From NCBI GenBank assembly GCA_000720805.1, contig JODI01000061.1:1-50714 (forward strand): DNA of 50,714 nt. Direction: 5' to 3'. Position 1 is the stretch's first letter. The number at the start of each line of letters is the position of its first letter. The stretch comes from Streptomyces violaceoruber (GTDB taxonomy: Bacteria > Actinomycetota > Actinomycetes > Streptomycetales > Streptomycetaceae). The notes beneath the pieces were generated by a model that was not told the origin of the DNA, did not search any database, and saw only the letters and a list, made by a program, of their open reading frames with translations. Made by a program: the position numbers and the translations under genes. Below, piece after piece: positions 1 through 8,557 of the stretch.

Positions 1-559
1 CAGTGCAGTCGCGAGGGTTTCGAGGTCTGTCGTCACAAACGGACCAACGAGACCCTCGCTTAATGCACCCGGCCCCTTCGGACTTACTCGTCTAGGCCGC
101 ATCGCCCGCGTCGTCACTGCCGCCCTCCCGATCCAGTGCCTCGAAGAACTTCGCCTTCAGCACCTCAAAAACCACGATCCCTGCAACTCCCTGAACTCCA
201 GGGTGTTGCGGGGATCAGTAGAACCCGCCCAAGCCGGCGGGGCGTCGTCGTATCAGGTCCCCGTCTACGCAGGGCCCCCTCCGGAGCAAGCCGCCGGGGG
301 CCCTCACGTGTCACGAGCGATCACAGGCGTGTCACCAACCCCGCAGACGCTGTCGCGTCACAAGGCCCTGAACTGGACTTATACGCTCGCCCTGGACCAA
401 CTGGACGCCCCTGGACGGCTTCTACGATATGTGCCAGGTGGTACCCAGAGAGGGACCCAGGATCAGGACGGGAGCCTCTTCTGGCCCGTCAAAGCGGTAT
501 TGCAGGGTGTTCGACGGTGTCTCACTCACGCCCCAGACCCTCTCACGTATGACGAAATC
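1..559. other. Gene-poor decayed stretch
   Basis: No reading frame here has convincing protein character. A short minus-strand frame ends at a stop at 92-94 and gives a charged 30-40 residue tail that I do not recognise; it could be the C-terminus of a lost gene. The only clear structure is the imperfect direct repeat listed separately. Given the HNH and aspartate ammonia-lyase remnants just downstream, this is probably degraded mobile or horizontally acquired DNA. Confidence 0.5.
326..550. repeat. Imperfect 35-bp direct repeat
   Basis: Two copies lie at 326-360 and 516-550. An ungapped hand alignment gives 25 of 35 identical bases, with a shared core of the type CAGACSCTSTC. In one plus-strand frame both translate to similar peptides (GVSPTPQTLSR and GVSLTPQTLSR), so they could be remnants of a duplicated coding segment. 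Function is unknown. Confidence 0.45.
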
Positions 560-903
560 TCACACGCCCGGGGGAACCCGGCGGCTCCTGACCCTCTCGG
601 CACGGTACGTCCGGCACTGCCGGAACCCTCGGGGATCCAGATACGAGTTCTCCGGCGTGTACGCGTGGCCGTGGGGACAGTGCGTCCTCCTGAGTCGCGC
701 GCGCTCCCAGTCCCCGCGCCGCAGAGCTTCCTTCTTCGGCACGGCTTCCAGATGGTCCGGGTCGCAGCACAGCGTAAAGCGCCGTCCCCAGGGATCGGCA
801 TGACCCACCTGGAAAGCCCTCCGGAATCTCACCGACCAGCAACCTGAACACCACACGGTGGACAAGCTGTGCCTTTCTCGTAGGAGACCTGGTCGTAGCC
901 TGA
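560..903 (-). pseudogene. HNH endonuclease remnant (frameshifted)
   Basis: Read on the minus strand, three frames in succession match the usual order of a small phage-type HNH endonuclease. First comes a GYxQVSYE-like N-terminus, then VHRVVFRLLVGEIPEGF, then CCDPDHLEAVPKKEALRRGD followed by the zinc-ribbon tail CPHGHAYTPENSY and QCRTYRAER. In the family the tail is normally CRTCRAER; here the last zinc cysteine is Tyr. Two frameshifts and the lost cysteine make it a dead copy. Such genes are free-standing mobile endonucleases or phage genes, so this is probably a trace of an old insertion. Identification is by motif only. Confidence 0.65.
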
Positions 904-1124
904 CTGCCCCTTCCTGGTGCAGCTACCGGTCCACACCCAGCAGCCGGTCCCGTTCACGGCACCAGGCGATGAGCCCGACCGGTTCGAGCCCGGCCCGGTG
1001 ACGCCGCAGATCAGTCAACGGCCGGGACGCCTTCGCCACCCACACTGCACGGCCCGACCCGACGAAGCCGTTCTCGGCGCGCATCCGTTGCCCGCCGAGT
1101 CGGTAGGCCGGTGCGCCGCGCATG

Positions 1125-1512
1125 TCAGGACAGGGCTTGGCCTCTACCGGCCACGACCTCGGGGCGGAGCAGGTCGGCGAGCATCTCGGCCGGCAACAGG
1201 CTTCGTTCCAGGACCAGTTCGGCGACGCCGCAGCCGGTGACGAGGGCCTCCTTGGCGATGTCGGTGTCCGCCGTGCAGCCGATGTGCGGGTGCCGCCTTG
1301 TCCGGCGCCAGCAGACCGATCTCCTCGTTGGCGAGGGCGGCGGCCTCCTTGACGGCGGCGAGGGCGTCGATCAGATGCGGGTAGGCGGAGACCGGCGTCC
1401 CGGTGATCGGGAAGTTCTCCGTGGCGCGCAGGGTGTGAATGCCCCAGTACGCGTCGGCGGGGACGCCCCGGTCTCCGAGCAGGTCGTGTTCTCTGCGGCT
1501 GGCGGCGGTCAT
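1125..1512 (-). pseudogene. aspA: Aspartate ammonia-lyase, internally deleted
   Basis: The ATG at 1512 opens a frame with the typical N-terminus of aspartate ammonia-lyase (REHDLLGDRGVPADAYWG, then NFPITGTPVS and AAALANEEIGLL). After about 65 residues the frame shifts. A second minus-strand frame then gives the family C-terminus (DTDIAKEALVTGCG, ELVLERSLLPAEML, LLRPEVVAG) to a stop at 1125. The middle of this normally ~470-residue enzyme, with the substrate-binding and signature regions, is missing. The enzyme would convert L-aspartate to fumarate and ammonia, but this copy cannot be active. It lies downstream of the catabolic operon on the same strand, behind its terminator. Confidence 0.8.
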
Positions 1513-1666
1513 GGCTGTGCGGACCTTCTCTTGGAGCGGTTTCAGGCGTGCCGAACGGGGCGCACCGCAGTCATCGGGGCGTTAGGGCCCTTCTGATGGA
1601 TCTCCGCGGCGTCGCGACGCCCGGCACGCGAACGCCTCATGGGGGGGGACGCTGTGTCCCGTAACG

Positions 1667-1706
1667 GCGGGGGGCTTCCCACGACCGCTTCGCGGAAAGC
1701 CCCCGC
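1667..1706 (-). terminator. Terminator of the catabolic operon
   Basis: An inverted repeat with arms at 1667-1677 and 1696-1706 forms an ~11-bp G/C-rich stem (GCGGGGGCTT-type) 25 bases past the stop of the FAD oxidoreductase gene on the minus strand. There is no strong U-tract, which is common for Streptomyces terminators. Confidence 0.6.
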
Positions 1707-1730
1707 AGTGTCACCGAGGTCGGCAGCGGC

Positions 1731-3014
1731 TCAGCGCAGGCGGTCCTTGGCCTTGTAGTAGGCGCCGCCGATCGGCAGGAACCAGGGGGTGCCGTTGTAG
1801 AAGGGGACGGGGACCTTGGGGAAGCCGAGGCCGCGCAGGGGGTTGGCCTCCGGCCTGCCGTCCATCATCTCGGCGACGGCGCGGCCCATGTAGGTGGCCA
1901 TCTGGACGCCGTGGCCGCAGTAGCCCATGGAGTAGTACAGGCCGTTGACCTCGCCGGCGTGCGGGAGGCGGTCCCAGGAGAAGCCGACCATGCCGCCCCA
2001 CACGTAGTCGACGCGGACTCCCTCCAACTGCGGGAAGATCTCTGTCATCTCCCGCTTGAGGATGTCTCCGCTCTTGACGTCGGAGGCGGGGTTGGAGGGG
2101 GCGAAGCGGGCCCGGCCTCCGAAGGCGAGACGGTTGTCGGGGGTGAGGCGGAGGTAGTGGCCGACGTTCTTGGAGTCGACCACCAGGCGGGCGTTGGGGA
2201 TCAGTTCCTTGGCGCGCGCCTCGCCGAGCGGCTCGGTGACGATGATGAAGCTGCCGACGTTGATCAGCCGCTTGCGGAACCACGGCAGGGCCTTGTCGGT
2301 GTAGGCGTCGGTCGCGGCCATGACCTGCTTGGCGCGGATCGTGCCGTGCAGGGTCTCCACCAGGAAGCCACCGCCCGGGATGCGGGTGAGGCCGGTGGCC
2401 GCGTTGCGTTCGTGGATCTCCGCGCCGGCGCGTTCGGCGGCCTCCGCCAGGCCGTGGACGTACTTGCCGACGTGCAGGGCGGCGCTCAACGGGTCGAGCA
2501 GTGCCCCGTGGTAGTAGTCCGAGCCCAGCTCTGCCTTCAGTTCGCCGCGGGTCAGGAGCTGGGTCTCGTGGTCGAAGTTGTCGGCCAGGTCGCGCTGGGT
2601 GGCCTTCATCGACTCGAAGTGCTGGGGCTTGAAAGCCACTCCGAGGCGGCCGGCGCGGTGGAAGTCGCAGTCGATCTTCTCGGTGTGGGTGAGTTCCTCG
2701 ACGACGTCGACCGCCTCGCGGAAGGCGTCGTACAGCTCGCGGGCGCGCTCCTGGCCGAAGCGCTTGCGGGCCTCGCCGACACCGATGGTGATGCCCTGGG
2801 TGCACATGCTGCCGTTGCGTCCGGAGGCGCCCGAACCGACCTTGTCCTTCTCGACGAGGACGACCCGGGCGCCCTTGCGGGCGGCGTGGTAGGCGGTGGA
2901 CAGGCCGGTGAGGCCGCCGCCGACGACCACCACGTCCGCCTCGTCGGGCAGGTCCTTTCCGGACCGGTCGGGCAGGGCTGGAGCTGTGTCGAGCCAGTAG
3001 GGGATCTGCTTCAT
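1731..3014 (-). CDS. FAD-dependent amine oxidoreductase (PuuB-like DAO family)
   Basis: 427-residue flavoprotein of the D-amino-acid oxidase (DAO) family, most like gamma-glutamylputrescine oxidase and related amine dehydrogenases. The FAD dinucleotide fold is at residues 28-55 (VVVVGGGLTGLST, acidic E55), followed by GASGRNGS at 62-69. The C-terminal half has the family GGRARF and GYCGHGVQMA segments. It should oxidise a secondary or primary amine to an imine/aldehyde plus amine in the cytoplasm. The ATG at 3014 has GAGGA about 9 bases upstream. It is the last gene of the operon, so the aldehyde it makes could pass to the aldehyde dehydrogenase upstream. The exact substrate is not determined by sequence. 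Confidence 0.8.
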   Translation of the reverse strand: MKQIPYWLDTAPALPDRSGKDLPDEADVVVVGGGLTGLSTAYHAARKGARVVLVEKDKVGSGASGRNGSMCTQGITIGVGEARKRFGQERARELYDAFREAVDVVEELTHTEKIDCDFHRAGRLGVAFKPQHFESMKATQRDLADNFDHETQLLTRGELKAELGSDYYHGALLDPLSAALHVGKYVHGLAEAAERAGAEIHERNAATGLTRIPGGGFLVETLHGTIRAKQVMAATDAYTDKALPWFRKRLINVGSFIIVTEPLGEARAKELIPNARLVVDSKNVGHYLRLTPDNRLAFGGRARFAPSNPASDVKSGDILKREMTEIFPQLEGVRVDYVWGGMVGFSWDRLPHAGEVNGLYYSMGYCGHGVQMATYMGRAVAEMMDGRPEANPLRGLGFPKVPVPFYNGTPWFLPIGGAYYKAKDRLR

Positions 3015-3042
3015 GGCGTGCGTCCTCTGTGTTCTCTGTCCT

Positions 3043-3072
3043 GTGTCGCCGTGTCGCCGTGTCGCCGTGTCG
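3043..3072. repeat. 8-bp tandem repeat GTGTCGCC
   Basis: Almost four copies of GTGTCGCC fill the gap between two operon genes and abut the stop codon of the HAD gene. It could vary in copy number by slippage; being intergenic it would change spacing, not reading frame. Confidence 0.85.
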
Positions 3073-3738
3073 TCAGCAGCCGAGCAGCTTCGGCAGGCCC
3101 GTCATGTCGGTCAGCTCGTCGTAGGGCTGGTAGTCCGAGCTGCCGGAGCGGCCGTAGCGGTTGATCCACACGCGGCGCTTCAGGCCGAGGTCACGGGTGG
3201 GGATGTGGTCGTACTCCCAGCCCTGCGCGGTGTGGATGACCTGGGACGGCTCGACACCCATCGTCTTGAAGGCATGCTCGAAGGTCTGCCGGTCCGGCTT
3301 GTACGCCCCTGCCTGCTCGGCCGTGATGACGTAGTCGAACTCGACGCCGATGTTCTCGACGTTCCGTGCGATGAGGTTGTCGTCGCTGTTGGTGATGATG
3401 GCGATCTCGTACTTGGTCTTCAGTGCGCGCAGGGCGTCCGGGACCTCAGGGAAGGGGCCGAAGGTGGGGACGGCCTCGACGAGGGCGTCGCCGTCGGAGG
3501 TGCGGTACTCCAGGCCGTGCAGGCGCATGGCCATCTGGAGGCTGGAGTGCAGGATCTCGTGGTAAGGGCGGTATGCCTCCAGGACGGCCTGGAAGCGCAT
3601 GACGCGGAAGTCGTCGAGGAACTCGTCGACGTCCAGGTTGTCCAGGTCCAGCCGGTCGGAGAGGACCTTGAGGGTGGTGGGGCCGAGCTGGAAGTCGACC
3701 AGGGTGCCGTAGGCGTCGAAGGTGACGATCTCTCGCAT
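3073..3738 (-). CDS. HAD-superfamily hydrolase (haloacid dehalogenase type II-like)
   Basis: 221-residue cytoplasmic HAD hydrolase. The nucleophile motif is FDAYGTLVDF (D8, with Y10 as in type II haloacid dehalogenases), motif II is ITNSDDN and the lysine motif is YKPDRQTF. The last motif is not the SSNxWD of true L-2-haloacid dehalogenases: the region reads TAQGWEYDHIPTRDLG. I therefore doubt real dehalogenase activity, and a phosphatase or another hydrolase is possible. The ATG at 3738 is preferred over an in-frame TTG at 3747 because GAGG lies 9 bases before it. It sits between the aldo/keto reductase and FAD oxidase genes in the operon. Confidence 0.75.
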   Translation of the reverse strand: MREIVTFDAYGTLVDFQLGPTTLKVLSDRLDLDNLDVDEFLDDFRVMRFQAVLEAYRPYHEILHSSLQMAMRLHGLEYRTSDGDALVEAVPTFGPFPEVPDALRALKTKYEIAIITNSDDNLIARNVENIGVEFDYVITAEQAGAYKPDRQTFEHAFKTMGVEPSQVIHTAQGWEYDHIPTRDLGLKRRVWINRYGRSGSSDYQPYDELTDMTGLPKLLGC

Positions 3739-3782
3739 GGTGTTCAACCTCGGTTTCGGGTTCTTACGGGGAGGGGGAAGGG

Positions 3783-4721
3783 TCAGACGATCCGCTCGCC
3801 GGGGGTGACGATCGCGTCGAGTGCGGCCAGGTCGGCCGCGTCGGGGAGCCAGTCGGCCGCCGCCGCGTTGGCGGTGACCTGTTCGGGGGTCATCGCGCCG
3901 CAGATGACCGAGCCGACGGCCGGCAGGGCGGCGAGTCCGCCCACCGCGACCTGGAGGAGGGAGACGCCGCGCTCAGTGGCATACGCCGTGAGCGCCTCGA
4001 CCCGGTCGAGGGCCGCGTCGGTCAGCCAGCCCTGCCGCCAGGACAGGCGGCTGCCGGGCGGGGGCCGCTCGCCACGCCGGTACTTGCCGCTGAGCAGGCC
4101 GTTGGCCAGCGGGTAGTAGGGCAGCAGGCCGATGCCGTGGCTCAGGCAGGCGGGGATCAGGTCGTTCTCCGCGGTGCGGTCGAGCAGGTGGTAACGGGCC
4201 TGGGTGCTGACGAACGCCTCGGACAGGTCCTCGGCCGGCAGGTTGGAGCAGCCGATGTACCCGATCTTGCCCTCGGCCACCAACTCCTGGAGTGCGGCCA
4301 CCGTCTCGTCGAGCGGGGTCACGGCGTCCGGCTCGTGGTACTGGTACAGGTCGATCCGGTCGGTGCCCAGGCGGCTCAGCGACGATTCCACCGCGTGGCG
4401 GATGTAGCCGCGGGCGCCTCGCGGGCCGTACACATCTGCATCCCGGCCCATCTCCATGCCGAACTTCGTGGCGAGGACGACCTCGTCGCGGTGGCCCTTG
4501 AGGGCCGCCCCGAGGAGGCGTTCGCCGTCTCCGCGCGTGCCGCCCTGTTCGCCGAACCCGCCGTACATGTCGGCGGTGTCGAACAGAGTGACCCCGGCGT
4601 CGAGGGCCGCGTGGACGACGGCCTTCGTGCCGTCCTCGTCCAGACGGGAGCCGAAGTTGTTGCCGCCGACGCCCACCACCGAGACGGTCGGGCCTCGTTC
4701 GCCCAGCGTGCGGTACCTCAT
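3783..4721 (-). CDS. Aldo/keto reductase
   Basis: 312-residue NADPH-dependent aldo/keto reductase. The catalytic tetrad is visible: D48 and Y53 (LFDTADMYG), K86 (ATKFG) and H129 (YQYHEPD). The C-terminal SVICGAMTPEQV fits the cofactor-binding end. Such enzymes reduce aldehydes or ketones to alcohols. The ATG overlaps the stop of the upstream aldehyde dehydrogenase gene (ATGA, 4718-4721), so the two are probably translationally coupled. An oxidising and a reducing enzyme side by side suggest that a reactive aldehyde intermediate is controlled in both directions. Confidence 0.85.
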   Translation of the reverse strand: MRYRTLGERGPTVSVVGVGGNNFGSRLDEDGTKAVVHAALDAGVTLFDTADMYGGFGEQGGTRGDGERLLGAALKGHRDEVVLATKFGMEMGRDADVYGPRGARGYIRHAVESSLSRLGTDRIDLYQYHEPDAVTPLDETVAALQELVAEGKIGYIGCSNLPAEDLSEAFVSTQARYHLLDRTAENDLIPACLSHGIGLLPYYPLANGLLSGKYRRGERPPPGSRLSWRQGWLTDAALDRVEALTAYATERGVSLLQVAVGGLAALPAVGSVICGAMTPEQVTANAAAADWLPDAADLAALDAIVTPGERIV

Positions 4722-6172
4722 GACCGGCTCCCGAATCCGATGCAGACGTTCTTGGTCTGCGTGTAGCTCGCCAGTGCTTCGAGGCCCTTCTCCCGGCCCC
4801 AGCCGCTGTGCTTGTAGCCGCCGAAGGGGAGCTCGACGCCGGTGCCGACGCCGGTGGCGTTGACGGAGACCTGGCCGGCCCGGATGCCCTCCGCGAGGCG
4901 CATCGCCTTGTCGATGTCGCGGGTCCAGACGTAGGAGGAGAGGCCGTACGGGCTGTCGTTGGCGATGTCCAGGGCCTCGTCGGCGTCGTCGAAGTCGATG
5001 ACGGTGACGACGGGGCCGAAGATCTCCTCGCGGGCGCAACGGGCCTGGTTGGTCAGGCCGGTGAGGACGGTCGGCTCGATGTAGTAGCCGTCGGCCAGCG
5101 CCGGGTCGGACGGCGCACCGCCGCCGACGCGGACCGTCGCGCCCTCCTGCCGGGCCAGGTCGAGGTAGCCCACCACCCGGTCGCGCTGGCGGGCGGAAAC
5201 CAGCGGGCCGATGTCCGGGTCGGACAGGCCTGGGCCGACGCGCAGCGTGGCGATCGTCTCCACCAGCCGGTCCAGGAACCCCTCGGCGCCGCGCTGCAGC
5301 AGCAGGCGCGTCCCGGCGGAGCACATCTGTCCCGCGTTGCTGAACGAGGCACCCAGGATCGCCTTCAGGGCCAGGTCGAAGTCGGCGTCCGCGAAGACGA
5401 CGAACGGCGACTTGCCGCCCAGCTCGGTCACGGACGGCACCACGTTGGCGGCGGCCGCCTGGGCGACCTTGATGCCGGTGGGGACGGAGCCGGTGAAGGT
5501 GACCTGGTCGATGCCGGGGTGTCCGGCGAGGGCCGCCCCGGTCTCCCCGTCGCCGGGGACAACGTTGAGGACGCCCGGCGGCAGGCCGCACTCCAGCGCG
5601 ACCCGGCCGATCTCCAGCGGGGTGAGCGGCGCCTCCGGGGAGGGCTTGAGCACGACCGTGCAGCCCGCCGCCAGCGCCGGTGCGGAGCCTCTCGCGGTGT
5701 TCTGGAGCGGGTAGTTGAAGGGGATGATCTGGCCGGAGACGCCGATCGGTTCGCGCACGGTGTAGTCGAGCAGCCCCGGGCCGAGAGGGATCGTGGAGCC
5801 GCCGAGCTTGTCGGCGAAGCCCGCGTAGAACTCGAAGTAGCGGGCGGCGGCCTCGACATCGGCCTTCGCCTGGCTCAGGGGCTTGCCGGTGTCCTGGCTC
5901 TCCAGCCGCGCCAGCCGTTCGCCTTGGTGGCGAATGGCCTCGGCGATCCGGTGCAGGAGCCGGCCCCGGTCGGCGGCGCGCATCCGCGACCACTCCGGCG
6001 CCGTGAACGCCGCGCGGGCCGCCGCCACCGCCTGGTCGACGTCCGCGCGGCCGGCCAGCGCCACCGTGGTGATGGCCGTGCCGTCGGACGGGTCGAGGAC
6101 GGTGAAGGTGCGGCCGTCGGCGGCGGGCACCTGCTTGCCGTCGACGAGGAGCAACTGGGTGTCGACGGTCAT
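4718..6172 (-). CDS. NAD(P)-dependent aldehyde dehydrogenase
   Basis: 484 residues, normal length for the family. Key residues are N153 (IIPFNYPL), the general base E250 (TELGGKSP) and the catalytic C284 (GQMCSAGTR); FGPVVTV and PFGGYKHSGWGREKG are also present. It oxidises an aldehyde to a carboxylate, most like betaine-aldehyde or gamma-aminobutyraldehyde type enzymes. The start overlaps the stop of the deacylase gene (ATGA, 6169-6172), and an internal GGAG lies just before. In this operon it probably takes the aldehyde made by the amine oxidases or the aminotransferase. Substrate specificity is inferred from context only. Confidence 0.85.
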   Translation of the reverse strand: MTVDTQLLLVDGKQVPAADGRTFTVLDPSDGTAITTVALAGRADVDQAVAAARAAFTAPEWSRMRAADRGRLLHRIAEAIRHQGERLARLESQDTGKPLSQAKADVEAAARYFEFYAGFADKLGGSTIPLGPGLLDYTVREPIGVSGQIIPFNYPLQNTARGSAPALAAGCTVVLKPSPEAPLTPLEIGRVALECGLPPGVLNVVPGDGETGAALAGHPGIDQVTFTGSVPTGIKVAQAAAANVVPSVTELGGKSPFVVFADADFDLALKAILGASFSNAGQMCSAGTRLLLQRGAEGFLDRLVETIATLRVGPGLSDPDIGPLVSARQRDRVVGYLDLARQEGATVRVGGGAPSDPALADGYYIEPTVLTGLTNQARCAREEIFGPVVTVIDFDDADEALDIANDSPYGLSSYVWTRDIDKAMRLAEGIRAGQVSVNATGVGTGVELPFGGYKHSGWGREKGLEALASYTQTKNVCIGFGSRS

Positions 6173-7122
6173 GGCCGGAGCTCCTCCAGCACCTCACCGA
6201 AGATGACGACCTCGTCGCCCGGACGGACGGTGCGGATCCGGCGCACCCAGAGCACGATGCCGTCCTGCGGGGCGCGCACCTCTTCCAGCGTGTTGCCGTA
6301 GTGGTCGACGATGTGGGCGATCAGGTCGCCCTCCTTGCAGGTCTCCCCCGGCTCGGCATGTCCGAGGAAGAAGCCGCCGGCGGCGGAACGGGCGAAGGTG
6401 CCGGAGGTGGCGGTGTAGCCGTCGCGGAGCTTCGCCTCGCCGTCGGTCATCTTCAGTTGCCGCATGATGTTGTGGATCGAGTCGACGTGCAGCTCGACGT
6501 TGGCCTCGCGGTAGGTGCCGCCGCCCGCCTCGATGGTGATGGCGGGCTTGCCCGCCGCGAGGGTGGGATGGCGGACCGTGCCGCCCCACTTGCCGCCCTT
6601 CCAGACCAGCTCGTGACCGGCCGCGAGAGCCAGGTCCGTGGCGAGCTCCTCGTAGCCGCCCTGGAGGATGACCAGCGGGGCGATCTCGCCGAATGTGCCG
6701 CCGGTGTGCAGGTCCACCAGGGCGTCGATGGCGGGGACGACCTGCTCGACGAAGGTGGCGGCCAGCCGCAGGGAGTACGAGCCGTCCGCGTCGCCCGGGA
6801 AGATCCGGTTGAGGTTCAGGTAGTCCAGGCCGCTGGTGCGGGCGGCTGCCTCGAAGGCGGGGGTGTTCATGCAGGGGATGCCGACGAGGGTGCCGCGCAG
6901 CGTGGCCGGGTCGATGTCGGCGAGGACGCGGCGGATGGCCTCCTGGCCGTCGTACTCGTCGCCGTGCACGCCCGCGTCCACGCACAGCACCGGGCCGTCC
7001 TGGGCGCCGTTGACGACGATGAGCGGGATGCCGAGCTCGACGCCGTAGCTGCTGGTGCCGACCGGGATGAGGCCCTGGGCGCGCTCGCCGGGGGCGACGG
7101 TCAGCGGACCGATGGAGTACAT
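6169..7122 (-). CDS. Succinylglutamate desuccinylase/aspartoacylase family deacylase (DoeB-like)
   Basis: 317-residue zinc deacylase of the AstE/AspA branch of the M14 fold, resembling N-acetyl-diaminobutyrate deacetylases (DoeB/EutE). Zinc ligands are H53 and E56 (DAGVHGDEYDG) and H139 (DLHTGG). The N105-R106 pair (NLNRIFPGD) should bind the substrate carboxylate, and the ITIEAGG segment carries the catalytic Glu. It would remove an acyl group from the amino group of an amino acid or amine. I chose the ATG at 7122 because GAAAGGA stands 8 bases upstream; an in-frame start at 7158 lacks one. It is the first of two such enzymes in the operon, and no ectoine hydrolase gene lies nearby. Confidence 0.8.
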   Translation of the reverse strand: MYSIGPLTVAPGERAQGLIPVGTSSYGVELGIPLIVVNGAQDGPVLCVDAGVHGDEYDGQEAIRRVLADIDPATLRGTLVGIPCMNTPAFEAAARTSGLDYLNLNRIFPGDADGSYSLRLAATFVEQVVPAIDALVDLHTGGTFGEIAPLVILQGGYEELATDLALAAGHELVWKGGKWGGTVRHPTLAAGKPAITIEAGGGTYREANVELHVDSIHNIMRQLKMTDGEAKLRDGYTATSGTFARSAAGGFFLGHAEPGETCKEGDLIAHIVDHYGNTLEEVRAPQDGIVLWVRRIRTVRPGDEVVIFGEVLEELRP

Positions 7123-7165
7123 CAGTGTGTTCCTTTCGAAGGCATGCAGGGGTGTCACACGTGGA

Positions 7166-8557
7166 TCACAGACGGGCGGACGCCTCGTCGAGGGTGTCGG
7201 CGAGGATGTCGGCGATACGGTCGAGGAGGTGCCGGTCGCTGATCAGCGGGGGCGCGATCTGCACCAGAGGCGCGGTGCGGTTGTAGACGCGGGCGAGCAG
7301 CCCGGCCTCGCGCAGCCTGCGCGGGATCAGGTCGGTGATCAGGCGGGCGCGGGCGCCGTCGCTGAAGCCGCCGCCGTCGAGGTCGCCGACGAGTTCGCAG
7401 GCGTAGAAGAAGCCGGCGCCCCGGACGTCACCGACGATTCTCAGGTCTCCGAGGGAAGCCATACGCGTCGCGAGATGGTCCTGCAGACCGCGGACGCTCT
7501 CCAGGATCCGGTCCCGCTCCATGATCTCCAGGCTGCGCAGGGCGATGGCCGCGCTCAGCGGGTGCCCGGCGAAGGTGTAGCCGTGGTTGAGGACCGCGCC
7601 AGGCTGATTGATGACCTCGACGACGCCGTTGCTCACCAGAGTTGCTCCCATAGGGGCGTATCCGGCGGTGATGCCCTTGGCGACGGTGACGATGTCGGGG
7701 CGGGCCCCGTAGCGGTCGCCGCCGAACCACTCCCCCAGCCGCCCGAAGGCGGTGATCACCTCGTCGGCGACGAGGAGGAAGCCGTACCGGTCGGCGAGCG
7801 CCCTGAGGCCCGGCCAGTAGCCGTGGGGCGGGGTGATGCAGCCGCCGCGGTTCTGCACCGGCTCGGCGATCAGCATCGCGATGCTCTCCGGGCCCTCCGC
7901 CAGGATCGCGGACTCCAGCTCGGAGAGCAGACGCGAGGTGTACACGTCGTCGTCGACGTACTCGGGGGCGAGGCCGAACCGGTTGGTGTTGGACACGAAC
8001 CGGGTCTCGATCGCGCCCGGCCCGTAGGGTTCGCGCAGACCGGGGTCGTCGGTCAGGGAGAGAGCCCCGATGGTCAGCCCGTGGTAGGCGCCACGACGCG
8101 AGATCGCCTTCACCCGGCCCGGTTCCCCGCGCAGGGCGTGGTAGCGGCGGGCGATCTTCCAGGCGGTCTCCACCGCCTCCGCCCCGCCGCCGGAGAAGAA
8201 CGTGTGCTCGACGTCGACGGGCGCGATCCGCGAGAGCCGCTCGGCGAGTTCGATGGCGGTGGGGTGCGCGGAGGAGGACCACAGCGGGCTGAAGCACAGC
8301 TCGCGCAGCTGCTTGTCCGCCGCCTCCGCGAACTCGGGGGCGTAGGAGTAGCCGAGCTGACAGCAGTACAGGCCGGAGAGACCGTCGATGTAGCGCTTGC
8401 CGTCGGCGTCGTCGACGTACGGGCCCTCGCCGCGCTGGACGACGAAGAGGTTCTCGCCGTCCTGGCCGAGGGAGCCGTTGGGGGTCATGTTGAGCAGGAG
8501 GTGTCTGGCCGCGGTGGCGGACAGTTCACCGGCGGGTGTGCGGGTGCTGGTGGTCAT
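7166..8557 (-). CDS. Class III PLP aminotransferase
   Basis: 463-residue class III (omega) aminotransferase. The PLP lysine is K294 (TVAKGITAGYAPMGA), the pyridine-binding D265 is in VADEVITAFGR, and FFSGGGAEAVETAWKIARR is the phosphate-binding region. The family uses terminal amines such as putrescine, beta-alanine, diaminobutyrate or taurine with pyruvate or 2-oxoglutarate as acceptor, giving an aldehyde. The ATG overlaps the stop of the permease gene upstream (8554-8557). It is placed between the transporter genes and the deacylase/dehydrogenase genes, which fits a catabolic transaminase acting on the imported compound or its deacylated product. Confidence 0.85.
   Translation of the reverse strand: MTTSTRTPAGELSATAARHLLLNMTPNGSLGQDGENLFVVQRGEGPYVDDADGKRYIDGLSGLYCCQLGYSYAPEFAEAADKQLRELCFSPLWSSSAHPTAIELAERLSRIAPVDVEHTFFSGGGAEAVETAWKIARRYHALRGEPGRVKAISRRGAYHGLTIGALSLTDDPGLREPYGPGAIETRFVSNTNRFGLAPEYVDDDVYTSRLLSELESAILAEGPESIAMLIAEPVQNRGGCITPPHGYWPGLRALADRYGFLLVADEVITAFGRLGEWFGGDRYGARPDIVTVAKGITAGYAPMGATLVSNGVVEVINQPGAVLNHGYTFAGHPLSAAIALRSLEIMERDRILESVRGLQDHLATRMASLGDLRIVGDVRGAGFFYACELVGDLDGGGFSDGARARLITDLIPRRLREAGLLARVYNRTAPLVQIAPPLISDRHLLDRIADILADTLDEASARL

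Noticed and set aside
3073..3738. True 2-haloacid dehalogenase
   Set aside because: The fold and first motif fit, but the SSNxWD motif of active enzymes is missing, so only a HAD-family name is supported.
4722..6197. Long extension upstream of the aldo/keto reductase
   Set aside because: It lies entirely over the aldehyde dehydrogenase gene, and the aldo/keto reductase fold starts exactly at MRYRTLGERG.
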